64,000 nt of DNA from Flavobacteriaceae bacterium NBU2977 (GTDB lineage Bacteria; Bacteroidota; Bacteroidia; Flavobacteriales; Flavobacteriaceae), in assembly GCA_019931105.1 (NCBI GenBank), contig JAIOUW010000002.1, positions 310,001-374,000 of the forward strand, given 5' to 3'. Made by a program: the position numbers and the translations under genes. Every line of letters begins with the position of its first letter. The first letter of the stretch is position 1. The notes beneath the pieces were generated by a model. The model saw nothing but the letters and a program-made list of their open reading frames with translations, ran no database searches and had not been told where the DNA came from. Below, piece by piece: positions 25,152 to 33,233 of this stretch.

Positions 25152-26021
25152 ATGCGGCTAGAGCCTTCCGAGCTTATCCTCAATGCCGACAGTAGCATTT
25201 ATCACCTCAATTTACAGCCAGAAGACATTGCCCATACCATAATAACCGTGGGCGATCCCGACCGCGTTGGTGCGGTTTCCAAATATTTTGATTCCATCGA
25301 AATTAAAAAAGGCAAAAGGGAGTTCAGAACCCATACGGGTCTCTTGAACGGAAAACGCTTAACGGTCATCTCAACAGGTATAGGAACGGATAACATTGAT
25401 ATTGTTTTGAACGAGCTCGATGCCTTGGCAAATATCGATTTTGACCAAAAAACGAAAAACGAAAATCATATACGATTACAAATAATACGAATAGGGACTT
25501 CAGGGGCCATTCAACCCGAAATTCCGGTTGATTCTTTCCTATTGAGTGAATATGCCATCGGATTTGACGGCCTACTCCACTTTTATGACAGCGAGCCCGT
25601 TCTTGAAAAAAAAATTGCGGAGGCGTTTATGCGGCATTCGGACTGGAACCATGAAAAAGCCCATCCGTACGCTGCTCAATGTGACCCTGAAATGGCCCGT
25701 ATTTTCGTATCAAATCATATACGATTAGGCGTAACTGCTACAATTCCGGGATTTTATGGCCCACAAGGGCGAAAACTGAGATTGACGCCCAAAGATGGTG
25801 GATTGAATTCAAAATTGGCATCTTTCAGGCACGAAAACCTAAAGATTACCAATTTGGAAATGGAAACGGCGGGTATTTATGGACTTTCAAAACTATTGGG
25901 ACACCAAGCGATCTCATTAAATTGTATTTTGGCCAATCGCGTTACCGGTACATTCTCAAAAAACCCTGAAAAATCCATGGACACATTGATAAAAAGTACA
26001 CTGGAAAAATTGACCCAATGA
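25152..26021 (+). CDS. Nucleoside phosphorylase (uridine phosphorylase-like)
   Basis: 289 residues, PNP_UDP fold. 'TIITVGDPDRVGAVSKYFD' is the phosphate-binding start, 'ISTGIGTDNIDIVLNELDAL' and 'IIRIGTSGAIQPEIPVDSF' are core strands, and 'ITNLEMETAGIYGLSKLLGHQAISL' contains the nucleoside-binding Glu-Met-Glu. The enzyme cleaves nucleosides with phosphate. It overlaps the next gene by 4 bases. Confidence 0.88.
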   Translation: MRLEPSELILNADSSIYHLNLQPEDIAHTIITVGDPDRVGAVSKYFDSIEIKKGKREFRTHTGLLNGKRLTVISTGIGTDNIDIVLNELDALANIDFDQKTKNENHIRLQIIRIGTSGAIQPEIPVDSFLLSEYAIGFDGLLHFYDSEPVLEKKIAEAFMRHSDWNHEKAHPYAAQCDPEMARIFVSNHIRLGVTATIPGFYGPQGRKLRLTPKDGGLNSKLASFRHENLKITNLEMETAGIYGLSKLLGHQAISLNCILANRVTGTFSKNPEKSMDTLIKSTLEKLTQ

Positions 26022-26875
26022 AGAAAGTGCGATTGATCGGCGTGCCCGAGCATTTCAATATGCCCTGGCATATGGCCATTGAAGAAGGTGCGTTCGAAGA
26101 ACGTGGTATCGACCTACAATGGACCGACATTCCTGAAGGTACGGGCCGCATGTGCCAAATGTTGCAGAATAATGAGACCGATCTCGCCATAATACTGACC
26201 GAGGGACTGGTGAAAAGCATTTCCGAAGGCAATCCCGTCAAAATCGTACAGGAATATATCGCCTCGCCCCTACTTTGGGGAATACACGTAGGCGCCCAAA
26301 GTAACTTCAAGTCCATTTCAGATCTTAAAGGTTCCCGCGCCGCCATAAGCCGATTCGGGAGTGGAAGTCATCTCATGGCCTTCGTAAATGCCCGAACCGA
26401 AGGATGGGAAACTGAAGGCTTAAAATTCGAAGTAATTGACAACCTTCAAGGCGCCGTTGACGCACTGACCAACGGTGGTGCCGACTATTTTATGTGGGAA
26501 CACTTTACGACGAAACCTTTGGTCGACCAAGCTGTTTTTAGAAGGTTGGGCGACTGCCCTACCCCGTGGCCCTGTTTTGTAATCGCGGCAACGGCCAAAT
26601 TCATTGACGAAAATAAAGGAACTTTGAACCATATTTTGGAAATCATCAATTTGTACACCCTTGAATTCAAGCAAATACCAAGCATTGACCGTACATTGGC
26701 AAATCGCTACGGCCAGAAGTTGGAAGATATCAAAGAATGGCTCGCCCTAACAAGATGGAGTCAATCACAAATGGATTCACAAGTGCTTGATAAAGTGCAG
26801 GACACGTTATTGGATCTCAAGCTGATCGACCAAAAGGAAGTATCGGTAAAAATTTTGGAAAATCTTAATAATTAG
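26018..26875 (+). CDS. Substrate-binding-protein-like protein, cytoplasmic
   Basis: 285 residues with the NMT1/SsuA-type fold: 'VRLIGVPEHFNMPWHMAIEEGAFEERGIDLQW' (the usual opening), 'LAIILTEGLVKSISEGNPVKIVQEY', 'LKGSRAAISRFGSGSHLM' and 'ALTNGGADYFMWEHFT'. There is no signal peptide or lipobox, so it cannot be a normal ABC-importer binding protein. The 4-base overlap with the phosphorylase gene suggests a role with nucleoside or thiamine-pyrimidine-like metabolites (inference). Confidence 0.75.
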   Translation: MKKVRLIGVPEHFNMPWHMAIEEGAFEERGIDLQWTDIPEGTGRMCQMLQNNETDLAIILTEGLVKSISEGNPVKIVQEYIASPLLWGIHVGAQSNFKSISDLKGSRAAISRFGSGSHLMAFVNARTEGWETEGLKFEVIDNLQGAVDALTNGGADYFMWEHFTTKPLVDQAVFRRLGDCPTPWPCFVIAATAKFIDENKGTLNHILEIINLYTLEFKQIPSIDRTLANRYGQKLEDIKEWLALTRWSQSQMDSQVLDKVQDTLLDLKLIDQKEVSVKILENLNN

Positions 26876-26879
26876 GGTC

Positions 26880-26910
26880 TTGACAAAAAAAGGTGGTTTT
26901 GTTATTTTTC
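26880..26910 (+). promoter_or_regulatory. Candidate promoter of the 143-aa secreted protein gene
   Basis: TTGAC at 26880-26884 and TATTTTTC at 26903-26910, one base off TAnnTTTG, spaced 18 bases; the ATG is at 26939. Confidence 0.4.
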
Positions 26911-26938
26911 GGTAGTAAACCTTTAATATCAGTTTGTT

Positions 26939-27370
26939 ATGAAGACCAAAAGCTTTTTGACAAAAACGGTATTAGCGCTGTTCATTGCTGTTTTTGTTAG
27001 CGAATTTGCGATCTCACAAACCTTCTACGCCTTAAAAATAGATCGTAGCATACGGGCCAAGGCCATTGATATTACGGCCGCTTACCAGCCCCGTTTGGTC
27101 ATGGGGCCAGAGCAGGCATTGGAATTTCAAGGCACGGTGGCCAAATTCTTGGTAAAAAGAAAGGCCATAGAAGAAGACGATTCCCTATCTCCAAAGGCAA
27201 AGTACGAACTGCTAAAACAGCTTTCGAGTAGAGAAACATCGGCTATGGCCGATGTTTTGGAATCGTATCGTTGGCAGGAATACATGCGGATCAAGCGGAA
27301 AATTCAACCTATTCCAAAACCGATGGACCAGCGAGAGGATTTGATCGCTGTAGACCCCCGTTACCATTGA
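26939..27370 (+). CDS. Secreted hypothetical protein (143 aa)
   Basis: Signal peptide ending about residue 27 (FVSEFAISQ). The mature part is helical and charged ('IRAKAIDITAAYQPRLVMGPEQALEFQGTVAKFLVKRKAIEED'), ending with a Pro-rich 'RKIQPIPKPMDQ'. No family recognised. The 3' end overlaps the convergent ung gene by 10 bases. Confidence 0.65.
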   Translation: MKTKSFLTKTVLALFIAVFVSEFAISQTFYALKIDRSIRAKAIDITAAYQPRLVMGPEQALEFQGTVAKFLVKRKAIEEDDSLSPKAKYELLKQLSSRETSAMADVLESYRWQEYMRIKRKIQPIPKPMDQREDLIAVDPRYH

Positions 27371-28026
27371 ATGGGAGACTGCCCTCGATCGACCAGTATT
27401 TTGTTCACGGTGCTGAAATGCCGATTGCCGAACCAAAGGCCCCTATTCGCGCTCAAGGGTGAAGGATGCCCCGATCTTAAGATGTGATGTTTGTTCGCTT
27501 CTACCAATGCAGCTTTCTTTTTGGCAAATCCGCCCCACAGCAAAAAAATAAGTCCTTCTTTTTCTTGCGACAATTTTTTGATGACCGCATCGGTAAACAC
27601 TTCCCAACCTTTGTTCTGATGGCTTCCGGCCTGTTGCGCCCTTACAGTCAGTGTGGCATTGAGAAGAAGCACCCCCTGTTCGGCCCAACGTTCCAAATTG
27701 CCACTTTTTGGATAAGGCAATCCCATGTCCGTTTCTATTTCCTTGAAAATGTTGATCAAAGAAGGCGGATGCTGAATACCGTCATTGACCGAAAAGCAAA
27801 GGCCGTTGGCCTGACCGGGACCATGATAGGGGTCCTGCCCTATAATGATTACCCGGGTTTTATCAAATGGGGAGTGATCAAAAGCGGCGAAAATATGTTT
27901 CCCCTTTGGGTAGCAGGTATATTTGGTGTACTCCTCTTTAACAAAATGTATCAAAGGCCGAAAGTAGGGCTTTTCAAATTCTTCGTTCAAATGTTGTTTC
28001 CAACTTTCCGCGATTCGTACCTCCAT
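27361..28026 (-). CDS. ung: Uracil-DNA glycosylase
   Basis: 221 residues, the usual length. Family 1 motifs: water-activating 'IIGQDPYHGPGQANGLCFSV', 'GVLLLNATLTVRAQQAGSH' and the DNA-intercalating 'HPSPLSANRG'. It removes uracil from DNA to begin base-excision repair. Confidence 0.96.
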   Translation of the reverse strand: MEVRIAESWKQHLNEEFEKPYFRPLIHFVKEEYTKYTCYPKGKHIFAAFDHSPFDKTRVIIIGQDPYHGPGQANGLCFSVNDGIQHPPSLINIFKEIETDMGLPYPKSGNLERWAEQGVLLLNATLTVRAQQAGSHQNKGWEVFTDAVIKKLSQEKEGLIFLLWGGFAKKKAALVEANKHHILRSGHPSPLSANRGLWFGNRHFSTVNKILVDRGQSPIQW

Positions 28027-28128
28027 GCCAGACTTTTCCTTTTAAAACTAGAAACAAAAATAAGGATTATCGACAATGCCTTGCCGCAGCTGACTTTTTT
28101 GATGGCGAAACATTATCCTAAAGAAAAT

Positions 28129-28206
28129 TATAAGTTTATTGACTTATAGTTATTTATTATAAGCTTTTAAACTTATAATTGTATTTTATAAGCTTTTTAG
28201 CTTATA
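28129..28206. promoter_or_regulatory. Three 20-bp palindromes at 29-bp intervals (operator array)
   Basis: TATAAG-N8-CTTATA occurs at 28129-28148, 28158-28177 and 28187-28206, with exactly 29 bases from start to start (9-base spacers). All six half-sites are identical. The third covers the region where the -33 element should be, 7 bases before the -7 box at 28213. That arrangement fits a repressor binding cooperatively on one face region of the DNA. Confidence 0.85.
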
Positions 28207-28212
28207 TTTTTA

Positions 28213-28220
28213 TATATTTG
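28213..28220 (+). promoter_or_regulatory. -7 box of the cyclase-like/HTH gene
   Basis: TATATTTG matches TAnnTTTG, 22 bases before the ATG at 28243 and directly after the operator array. Confidence 0.6.
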
Positions 28221-28242
28221 ACTGTTCATTTGTACCAATTTT

Positions 28243-28926
28243 ATGAAAAAAGGAGTGATTTCTGGGGATATTGTAGCGTTTACCAGTCTTTCCAATAAAG
28301 ACAAAGAGTCGGTAGAAGCCCACATTAAAGCGCTTTTTAAAGAACTCACGGCCGCTTTTGGCTGTTACGCCCGTTTGGTCAAAGGTGATTACTTGGAATG
28401 TGTCGTGCCAAAACCCGAAGATGCCCTAAAAGTGGCGCTCTTGATCAAAAGCAGTATCAAATCGATTCTTATAACAAAGGATTCCAGAAGCGACCATAGA
28501 ACCTCCTATTTCGAAAACTATGGCATCCGATTGGCCATTGGTTTCGGAAGCTTGCAACGTTTTGACACCGAAAAAGGCATCATAGATGGGGAGGCCATAT
28601 ACATGTCAGGGCGAAAAATCAATGAAGAGGACACCCATACCATGGATCGCATAAGCATTAAAAATACCCTGTTCTTTGTTTCAAAAGACGAAGATTTGAA
28701 CAATCGATTCGAACCTTTACTGCTCTTGCTCGATTTTTTGATGAACAAGGCCACAGCCAGACAATCGCAGGTATTATACTATAAGCTAATGGGAAACAAT
28801 GAAGATGCCATTGCCAAAAAATTGGGTATATCACAGCCGGCGGTGAACCAACATGCGAACGGTATTGGGTGGAATGCCATTGAAAAGGCCGTACAGTATT
28901 TTAACAACACCCTAAAAAGTCAATGA
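28243..28926 (+). CDS. SatD-type protein: degenerate nucleotidyl-cyclase-like domain + HTH
   Basis: 227 residues. 'ISGDIVAFTSLSNKDKESVEAH', 'ARLVKGDYLECVVPKPEDALKVALLIK' and 'YGIRLAIGFGSLQRF...GEAIYMSGRKIN' line up with the class III nucleotidyl-cyclase pattern (DIVGFT, GD, IGIHTG, G.AVN.A.R). Both metal-binding Asp positions (D9 and D49) are kept, but the substrate-defining parts are weak. The C-terminus 'NNEDAIAKKLGISQPAVNQHANGIGWNAIEKAV' is a helix-turn-helix. It is likely a nucleotide-sensing regulator that controls its own operon through the upstream palindromes. Overlaps the DUF3307 gene by 4 bases. Confidence 0.75.
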   Translation: MKKGVISGDIVAFTSLSNKDKESVEAHIKALFKELTAAFGCYARLVKGDYLECVVPKPEDALKVALLIKSSIKSILITKDSRSDHRTSYFENYGIRLAIGFGSLQRFDTEKGIIDGEAIYMSGRKINEEDTHTMDRISIKNTLFFVSKDEDLNNRFEPLLLLLDFLMNKATARQSQVLYYKLMGNNEDAIAKKLGISQPAVNQHANGIGWNAIEKAVQYFNNTLKSQ

Positions 28927-29645
28927 CCATGGATGTTTACCAACTACTTCTACTTCAGTTATTGGCCCACATAATAACGGATTATACCTTTCAGACCGAC
29001 AAACAGGCCGCCGACAAGAACAAAAAAGGATTCAAAAGCAAATACTTGAAGTGGCACATTCTGGTCATGTTCATAAGCTCGTGGTTATTTTCATTTCAAC
29101 TGGTCTTTGTTTTTGGGGCTTTGATTATCGCATCTACCCATTGGGTTATCGACGGATTCAAACCCAGAATCGATAAGAGCAAGTTATTGGGAAGGTATTC
29201 GTTCTTTATCGACCAAGGGTTGCACATAGCAATAATATGCTTGGTTGTTTGGATGTACACTTCTAATTTTCAAATGAATACGTTTATTCATTTAAATATA
29301 AACACGAAATATTTGCTGCTGGGATTAGGTTATCTTTTCTGTGGAAAACCGGCGAATGTCTTTATCAAGGAAATCTTCAAGGCCTCACAGATCGAATTCG
29401 ATGGAATGGACAAGGATGATTTACCTAATGCGGGAAGGCTTATCGGTGTTGTGGAACGATGGCTCGTACTTACCTTTATCTTGATCGATCAGTTCAGTGC
29501 CGTAGGTTTCCTGATTGCCGCGAAGTCTATTTTGCGTTATAAAGAGGAAACCAAAGGGTTCAATAAGACGGAATATGTGCTTATTGGAACGCTGTTAAGT
29601 TTTGGCTTGGCCATCGGGGTCGGAATCCTGGTAAGAACCTTTTGA
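28923..29645 (+). CDS. DUF3307 family integral membrane protein
   Basis: 240 residues, about six membrane helices. The N-terminal 'LLLLQLLAHIITDYTFQTDKQAADKNKKGFKSKYLKWHILVMFI' carries the His-Asp-Gln-Lys pattern of DUF3307. Function unknown; the family is repeatedly found next to SatD-type genes. Coupled by a 4-base overlap to the cyclase-like regulator, so they form one regulatory unit. Confidence 0.85.
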   Translation: MTMDVYQLLLLQLLAHIITDYTFQTDKQAADKNKKGFKSKYLKWHILVMFISSWLFSFQLVFVFGALIIASTHWVIDGFKPRIDKSKLLGRYSFFIDQGLHIAIICLVVWMYTSNFQMNTFIHLNINTKYLLLGLGYLFCGKPANVFIKEIFKASQIEFDGMDKDDLPNAGRLIGVVERWLVLTFILIDQFSAVGFLIAAKSILRYKEETKGFNKTEYVLIGTLLSFGLAIGVGILVRTF

Positions 29646-29651
29646 TTCTTT

Positions 29652-30713
29652 TTATTTCGCGAAATCCAGTTGTGCCATTTGATTCATAAGCAGGCCCTTA
29701 TCTTCAAGACGCTTCTCGAGAATGCCCATATAATCCTGTTCTTTTTCATCCCGACTATTTTCGTAGGCTTTGGAAGCCCATTGAAAAGCGATTTCCAAAT
29801 TATCATTTTTTTCGTTGAGCACTGCCAGATTATGACAACTTCTTCCCCTGATTTTAGTATCCTCATGATCGACATCGATGGCCCAAAGCTGGCCGGCCCC
29901 TTCCCAATCACCTTGTGAAATCAATTTATCGGCCAATACGAGATTCTCAGAGCCCTTACTGAAATACTCCCTGGTAATTGTCCGCTCGAACGGTAAAAGC
30001 CTTTGTCCGTAGTTGATGCCCGACGTTTTGCTTTGCTGGATCAACGTCTCTTTTCTATCGCCAATGGCCTGATAGGCCGCAAAAGTATCGGTGCCCTTGC
30101 CGCTTGAAACGAACTGGTCGTTGAACACGATTTCGTCGATGACCTGTCTGCTTTTGGGGGAATAGATCCGCCAACCATTCTCAATAAGTGTTTCCATGGT
30201 CAGTTCTTGTGCGGGCACCTTTTCTTTGACCCGCATCAAATTGGGCTGAAGCATCGAGCTTTTTTTTATGGAGATTTTGGTATCCGTCTCATAGAACGCC
30301 AAAGCGAAAATCGCATCTACATTATGGGTTTCGCACAATTGGGCAATTGACGACCACGGAATGGAGTTTTCTGCAGAACCGTGCCCTTCGAGTTGAACGG
30401 AATCCAACAATTTAACGTCATCAAAACGCTTATCCTTGAGCAATTCGTCAAAAAGTCCCTCAATGGCGGCATCCTTGCCCTTCTCGGTAAGCCATTTTTC
30501 TTGAGCGACCAACAGGTTGCCCATTCCTTTGGTCTCACCTTCCACACCGGTCGAAACCTCACTGCTATTGACAATGCCTATTTTTTTTATCTGACCGGAG
30601 AGCATTACCGGTGAAGGAGCGGTCGTCTGTAACAACACTTGTTTGGTATTACTGCAAGATATTGCTAGTAGGCTACAAATGCCCAGTGCAAGATTTAAAC
30701 AGATTTTCTTCAT
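29652..30713 (-). CDS. DUF6340 family lipoprotein
   Basis: 353 residues, lipobox LLAISCS. 'KKIGIVNSSEVSTG', 'LCETHNVDAIFALAFYETDTKI' and 'RIYSPKSRQVIDEIVFNDQ' fit the DUF6340 family of Bacteroidota; C-terminal 'LWAIDVDHEDTKIRGRSCHNLAVLNEKNDNLEIAFQWASKAYE' is TPR-like. Outer-membrane lipoprotein of unknown role. Convergent with the DUF3307 gene, 6 bases apart. Confidence 0.8.
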   Translation of the reverse strand: MKKICLNLALGICSLLAISCSNTKQVLLQTTAPSPVMLSGQIKKIGIVNSSEVSTGVEGETKGMGNLLVAQEKWLTEKGKDAAIEGLFDELLKDKRFDDVKLLDSVQLEGHGSAENSIPWSSIAQLCETHNVDAIFALAFYETDTKISIKKSSMLQPNLMRVKEKVPAQELTMETLIENGWRIYSPKSRQVIDEIVFNDQFVSSGKGTDTFAAYQAIGDRKETLIQQSKTSGINYGQRLLPFERTITREYFSKGSENLVLADKLISQGDWEGAGQLWAIDVDHEDTKIRGRSCHNLAVLNEKNDNLEIAFQWASKAYENSRDEKEQDYMGILEKRLEDKGLLMNQMAQLDFAK

Positions 30714-30872
30714 GGCGGTCGGTATAGGTGTGCCCCGATCAATTGACGGGGAACAAGTTTTACCTAGCTAAAACACGCGTTAAGGCCTATTTATTGTGCA
30801 AACATCAGAATTTACAGGCTTTTGAAACTAAAAACCGTAGGTCGTCACGCTTACAATATTATCCCTAATCGC

Positions 30873-30880
30873 TACCTTTG
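30873..30880 (+). promoter_or_regulatory. -7 box deciding the mutS2 start
   Basis: TACCTTTG fits the -7 consensus exactly and lies 19 bases before the ATG at 30900. The open frame extends back to 30822, but that part contains the promoter, so translation most likely starts at 30900. Confidence 0.6.
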
Positions 30881-30899
30881 CCCGCGATTTCTTGTTAAT

Positions 30900-33071
30900 A
30901 TGGGCGGTATATCAAAAAAAACACTTCAAGACCTGGAGTTTCCTACTGTATTGCAGCAACTTCAGGCACGCTGCAATACCGAATTGGGAAAAACGCACGT
31001 TTTGGATATTTGCCCCCTCCCCAATGAAGATGAAATAATCAGGGCATTGGGGCAGACCTCGGAATATCTTTCTTCTTTGGTGAGCGAAAACCGTATCCCC
31101 AATCATGGTTTCGACCCGATAACAGGTGATGTTAAGCTGCTCCGGATCGAGAACACTACATTGGAAATTGCCGGGTTCAAAAGAATCTCTGCAATTTGTG
31201 GCACCATGGCCGAACACAAGAAATTCTTCAAAAAATTCAAGGAATACTACCCCTTGTTGTTCGTGGTCACTGAAAAAATCGAATCGAATACTGAAATTTC
31301 CAAGCAAATAGACAGGATCATTGACCGATTCGGTGAAGTAAGGGACAAGGCTTCCGACGCCCTTTTCGATATACGAAGACAAATGAGCCATGTCAAGGGA
31401 AAAATCGGGCAGAGTTTCGCCGCCGCCCTGAACACGTATAACGGTTCGGACTACTTGGACGACATTCGGGAGTCGGTCGTCGAGAACCGTCGCGTTTTGG
31501 CGGTCAAGGCCATGTACCGTAAAAAAGTGCGGGGGGCGGTCATGGGCACTTCAAAAACGGGCAGTATTGTCTACATTGAGCCTGAGGCCGCTTTGAAATT
31601 CAGTAGGGAATTGAACAACCTGGAATTTGATGAAAAGGAAGAAATACAACGGATACTGAATCAATTGACAAATCAAATAAGGCCATTAAGGGGCCTTCTA
31701 AGCGATTATCAGGATTATTTGGCCCATATAGACGTTACGGCCGCAAAAGCGCGTTACGCACATGATATTAACGGTTTAATGCCGAAATTGAATACCAAAA
31801 GAAGGTCATACTTGCGCGATGCCTATCATCCGCTACTATTCTTGAGCAATTTAAGAAAGGGCGAAAAAACATTTCCTCAGACTATAGAACTTCACCCGGA
31901 AAACCGAATTATCGTTATCTCAGGACCTAATGCCGGGGGTAAAAGCATCACGCTAAAGACCATTGGTTTGTTGCAAGTAATGCTGCAGAGCGGACTTTTA
32001 ATTCCAGTTCACGAACGCAGTGAGGTCTGTTTTTTCAAAACGATTTTAACGGATATTGGAGACAATCAATCTATTGAAAATCATTTAAGTACGTATAGTT
32101 ATCGGCTCAAAAACATGAACCAGTTCTTAAAACGCTGCAATGATAAAACTTTGTTCTTGATCGATGAATTTGGAACCGGTAGCGACCCAGAACTGGGCGG
32201 TGCCTTGGCAGAGACCTTTTTGGAAGTCTTCTACGAGCGAGGCTCCTACGGGGTAATCACGACTCACTATGCCAATCTGAAGGCCTTGGCCAACGAATTG
32301 CCCCATGCCACCAATGCCAATATGCTTTTTGATGGCAAAACCTTGGAACCGACGTTTCAATTGATTCTAGGGCAGGCTGGCAGCTCCTTTACTTTTGAGG
32401 TAGCCCAAAAGAACGGTATTCCCTATTCGCTCATCAACAAGGCCAAAAAGAAGATTAAACGAGGCAAGGTTCGGTTCGATGCCACCATTGCCAAACTGCA
32501 GAAGGAACGAAGTAAAATGGCCGAAACGAGTTCCAAGCTCAAAGAAGAAGAAGCCAAGGCGCGCGAAGAAGCGGAACGATTGGAGAAACTGAATGCCAAG
32601 ATAAAGACCAAATTGGAAAACTATCAAGAACTCTACGACCATGACCAGCGGATGATTCAGTTGGGCAACAAGGTGAACGTGGCCGCTGACAAGTATTTTC
32701 AGAACAACAAGAAGCGACCTTTAATTTCTGAATTACTTCGGATTGTAGAGACCGAAAACAGTAAACGAAAAAAGAAATCGGCCGCCGAAGCCAAAAAAGA
32801 ACGCGATAAAAAAGCCCAAGTAGCCCATGAAGTACAAAAAGAGGTCAAGGTCATACGTGAGAAAAAGAAGGTAGCAAAGAAAAAGGCCATTCAAAAAGAG
32901 AAAAACAAACCTCGTCCCGTTTTTAATGTAGGCGATCGCGTGCGTATGTTGGATGGAAAGGCCGTCGGCACCATTGATTTCCTCGAAAAAGGAAAGGCCA
33001 TTGTCAATTACGGAATGTTCACCACGAATGTCAGTGTGGACCAACTGAATTTGGTCGAAAGCAAAAAATAA
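30900..33071 (+). CDS. MutS2-type ATPase without Smr domain
   Basis: About 723 residues from the ATG at 30900 (MGGISKKTLQDLEFPTVL). Walker A 'ISGPNAGGKSITLKTIGLL', Walker B 'TLFLIDEFGTGSDPELGGALAE', then 'VITTHYANLKALA', as in MutS2. A long Lys/Glu-rich coiled coil (about 540-660) follows, and a C-terminal 'NVGDRVRMLDGKAVGTIDFLEKGKAIVNYG' KOW-like domain. The Smr nuclease domain usual in MutS2 is absent. Possible roles: suppressing recombination or rescuing collided ribosomes; without Smr, mRNA or DNA cleavage is unlikely. Confidence 0.88.
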   Translation: MGGISKKTLQDLEFPTVLQQLQARCNTELGKTHVLDICPLPNEDEIIRALGQTSEYLSSLVSENRIPNHGFDPITGDVKLLRIENTTLEIAGFKRISAICGTMAEHKKFFKKFKEYYPLLFVVTEKIESNTEISKQIDRIIDRFGEVRDKASDALFDIRRQMSHVKGKIGQSFAAALNTYNGSDYLDDIRESVVENRRVLAVKAMYRKKVRGAVMGTSKTGSIVYIEPEAALKFSRELNNLEFDEKEEIQRILNQLTNQIRPLRGLLSDYQDYLAHIDVTAAKARYAHDINGLMPKLNTKRRSYLRDAYHPLLFLSNLRKGEKTFPQTIELHPENRIIVISGPNAGGKSITLKTIGLLQVMLQSGLLIPVHERSEVCFFKTILTDIGDNQSIENHLSTYSYRLKNMNQFLKRCNDKTLFLIDEFGTGSDPELGGALAETFLEVFYERGSYGVITTHYANLKALANELPHATNANMLFDGKTLEPTFQLILGQAGSSFTFEVAQKNGIPYSLINKAKKKIKRGKVRFDATIAKLQKERSKMAETSSKLKEEEAKAREEAERLEKLNAKIKTKLENYQELYDHDQRMIQLGNKVNVAADKYFQNNKKRPLISELLRIVETENSKRKKKSAAEAKKERDKKAQVAHEVQKEVKVIREKKKVAKKKAIQKEKNKPRPVFNVGDRVRMLDGKAVGTIDFLEKGKAIVNYGMFTTNVSVDQLNLVESKK

Positions 33072-33175
33072 TTGCCAATTGTGGCATTTATACTTCTGGG
33101 TACTATTAAAATGTAGTTGATTATCAATAAATTATGATAAATCGTATATGATTTTATGTGATTACTAAAAGGAAA

Positions 33176-33220
33176 CAGCCGACCACAGGTTGTTGAACCC
33201 ACAACCTGGGTGGCCGACTG
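33176..33220 (-). terminator. Probable terminator of the cytolysin gene
   Basis: Imperfect 18-bp stem with a 7-base loop around AGGTTGT/ACAACCT. On the minus strand it is followed by TTTCCTTTT. It lies 14 bases after the cytolysin stop codon. Confidence 0.65.
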
Positions 33221-33233
33221 ATTGTCCCAAATC

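Noticed and set aside
27484-28149. Plus-strand 221-codon open frame opposite ung
   Set aside because: Fully antisense to a clear uracil-DNA glycosylase and without recognisable protein features; a mirror of its codon bias.
30822-30899. N-terminal extension of MutS2
   Set aside because: Contains a consensus -7 box and reads as non-family sequence; the start at 30900 fits better.
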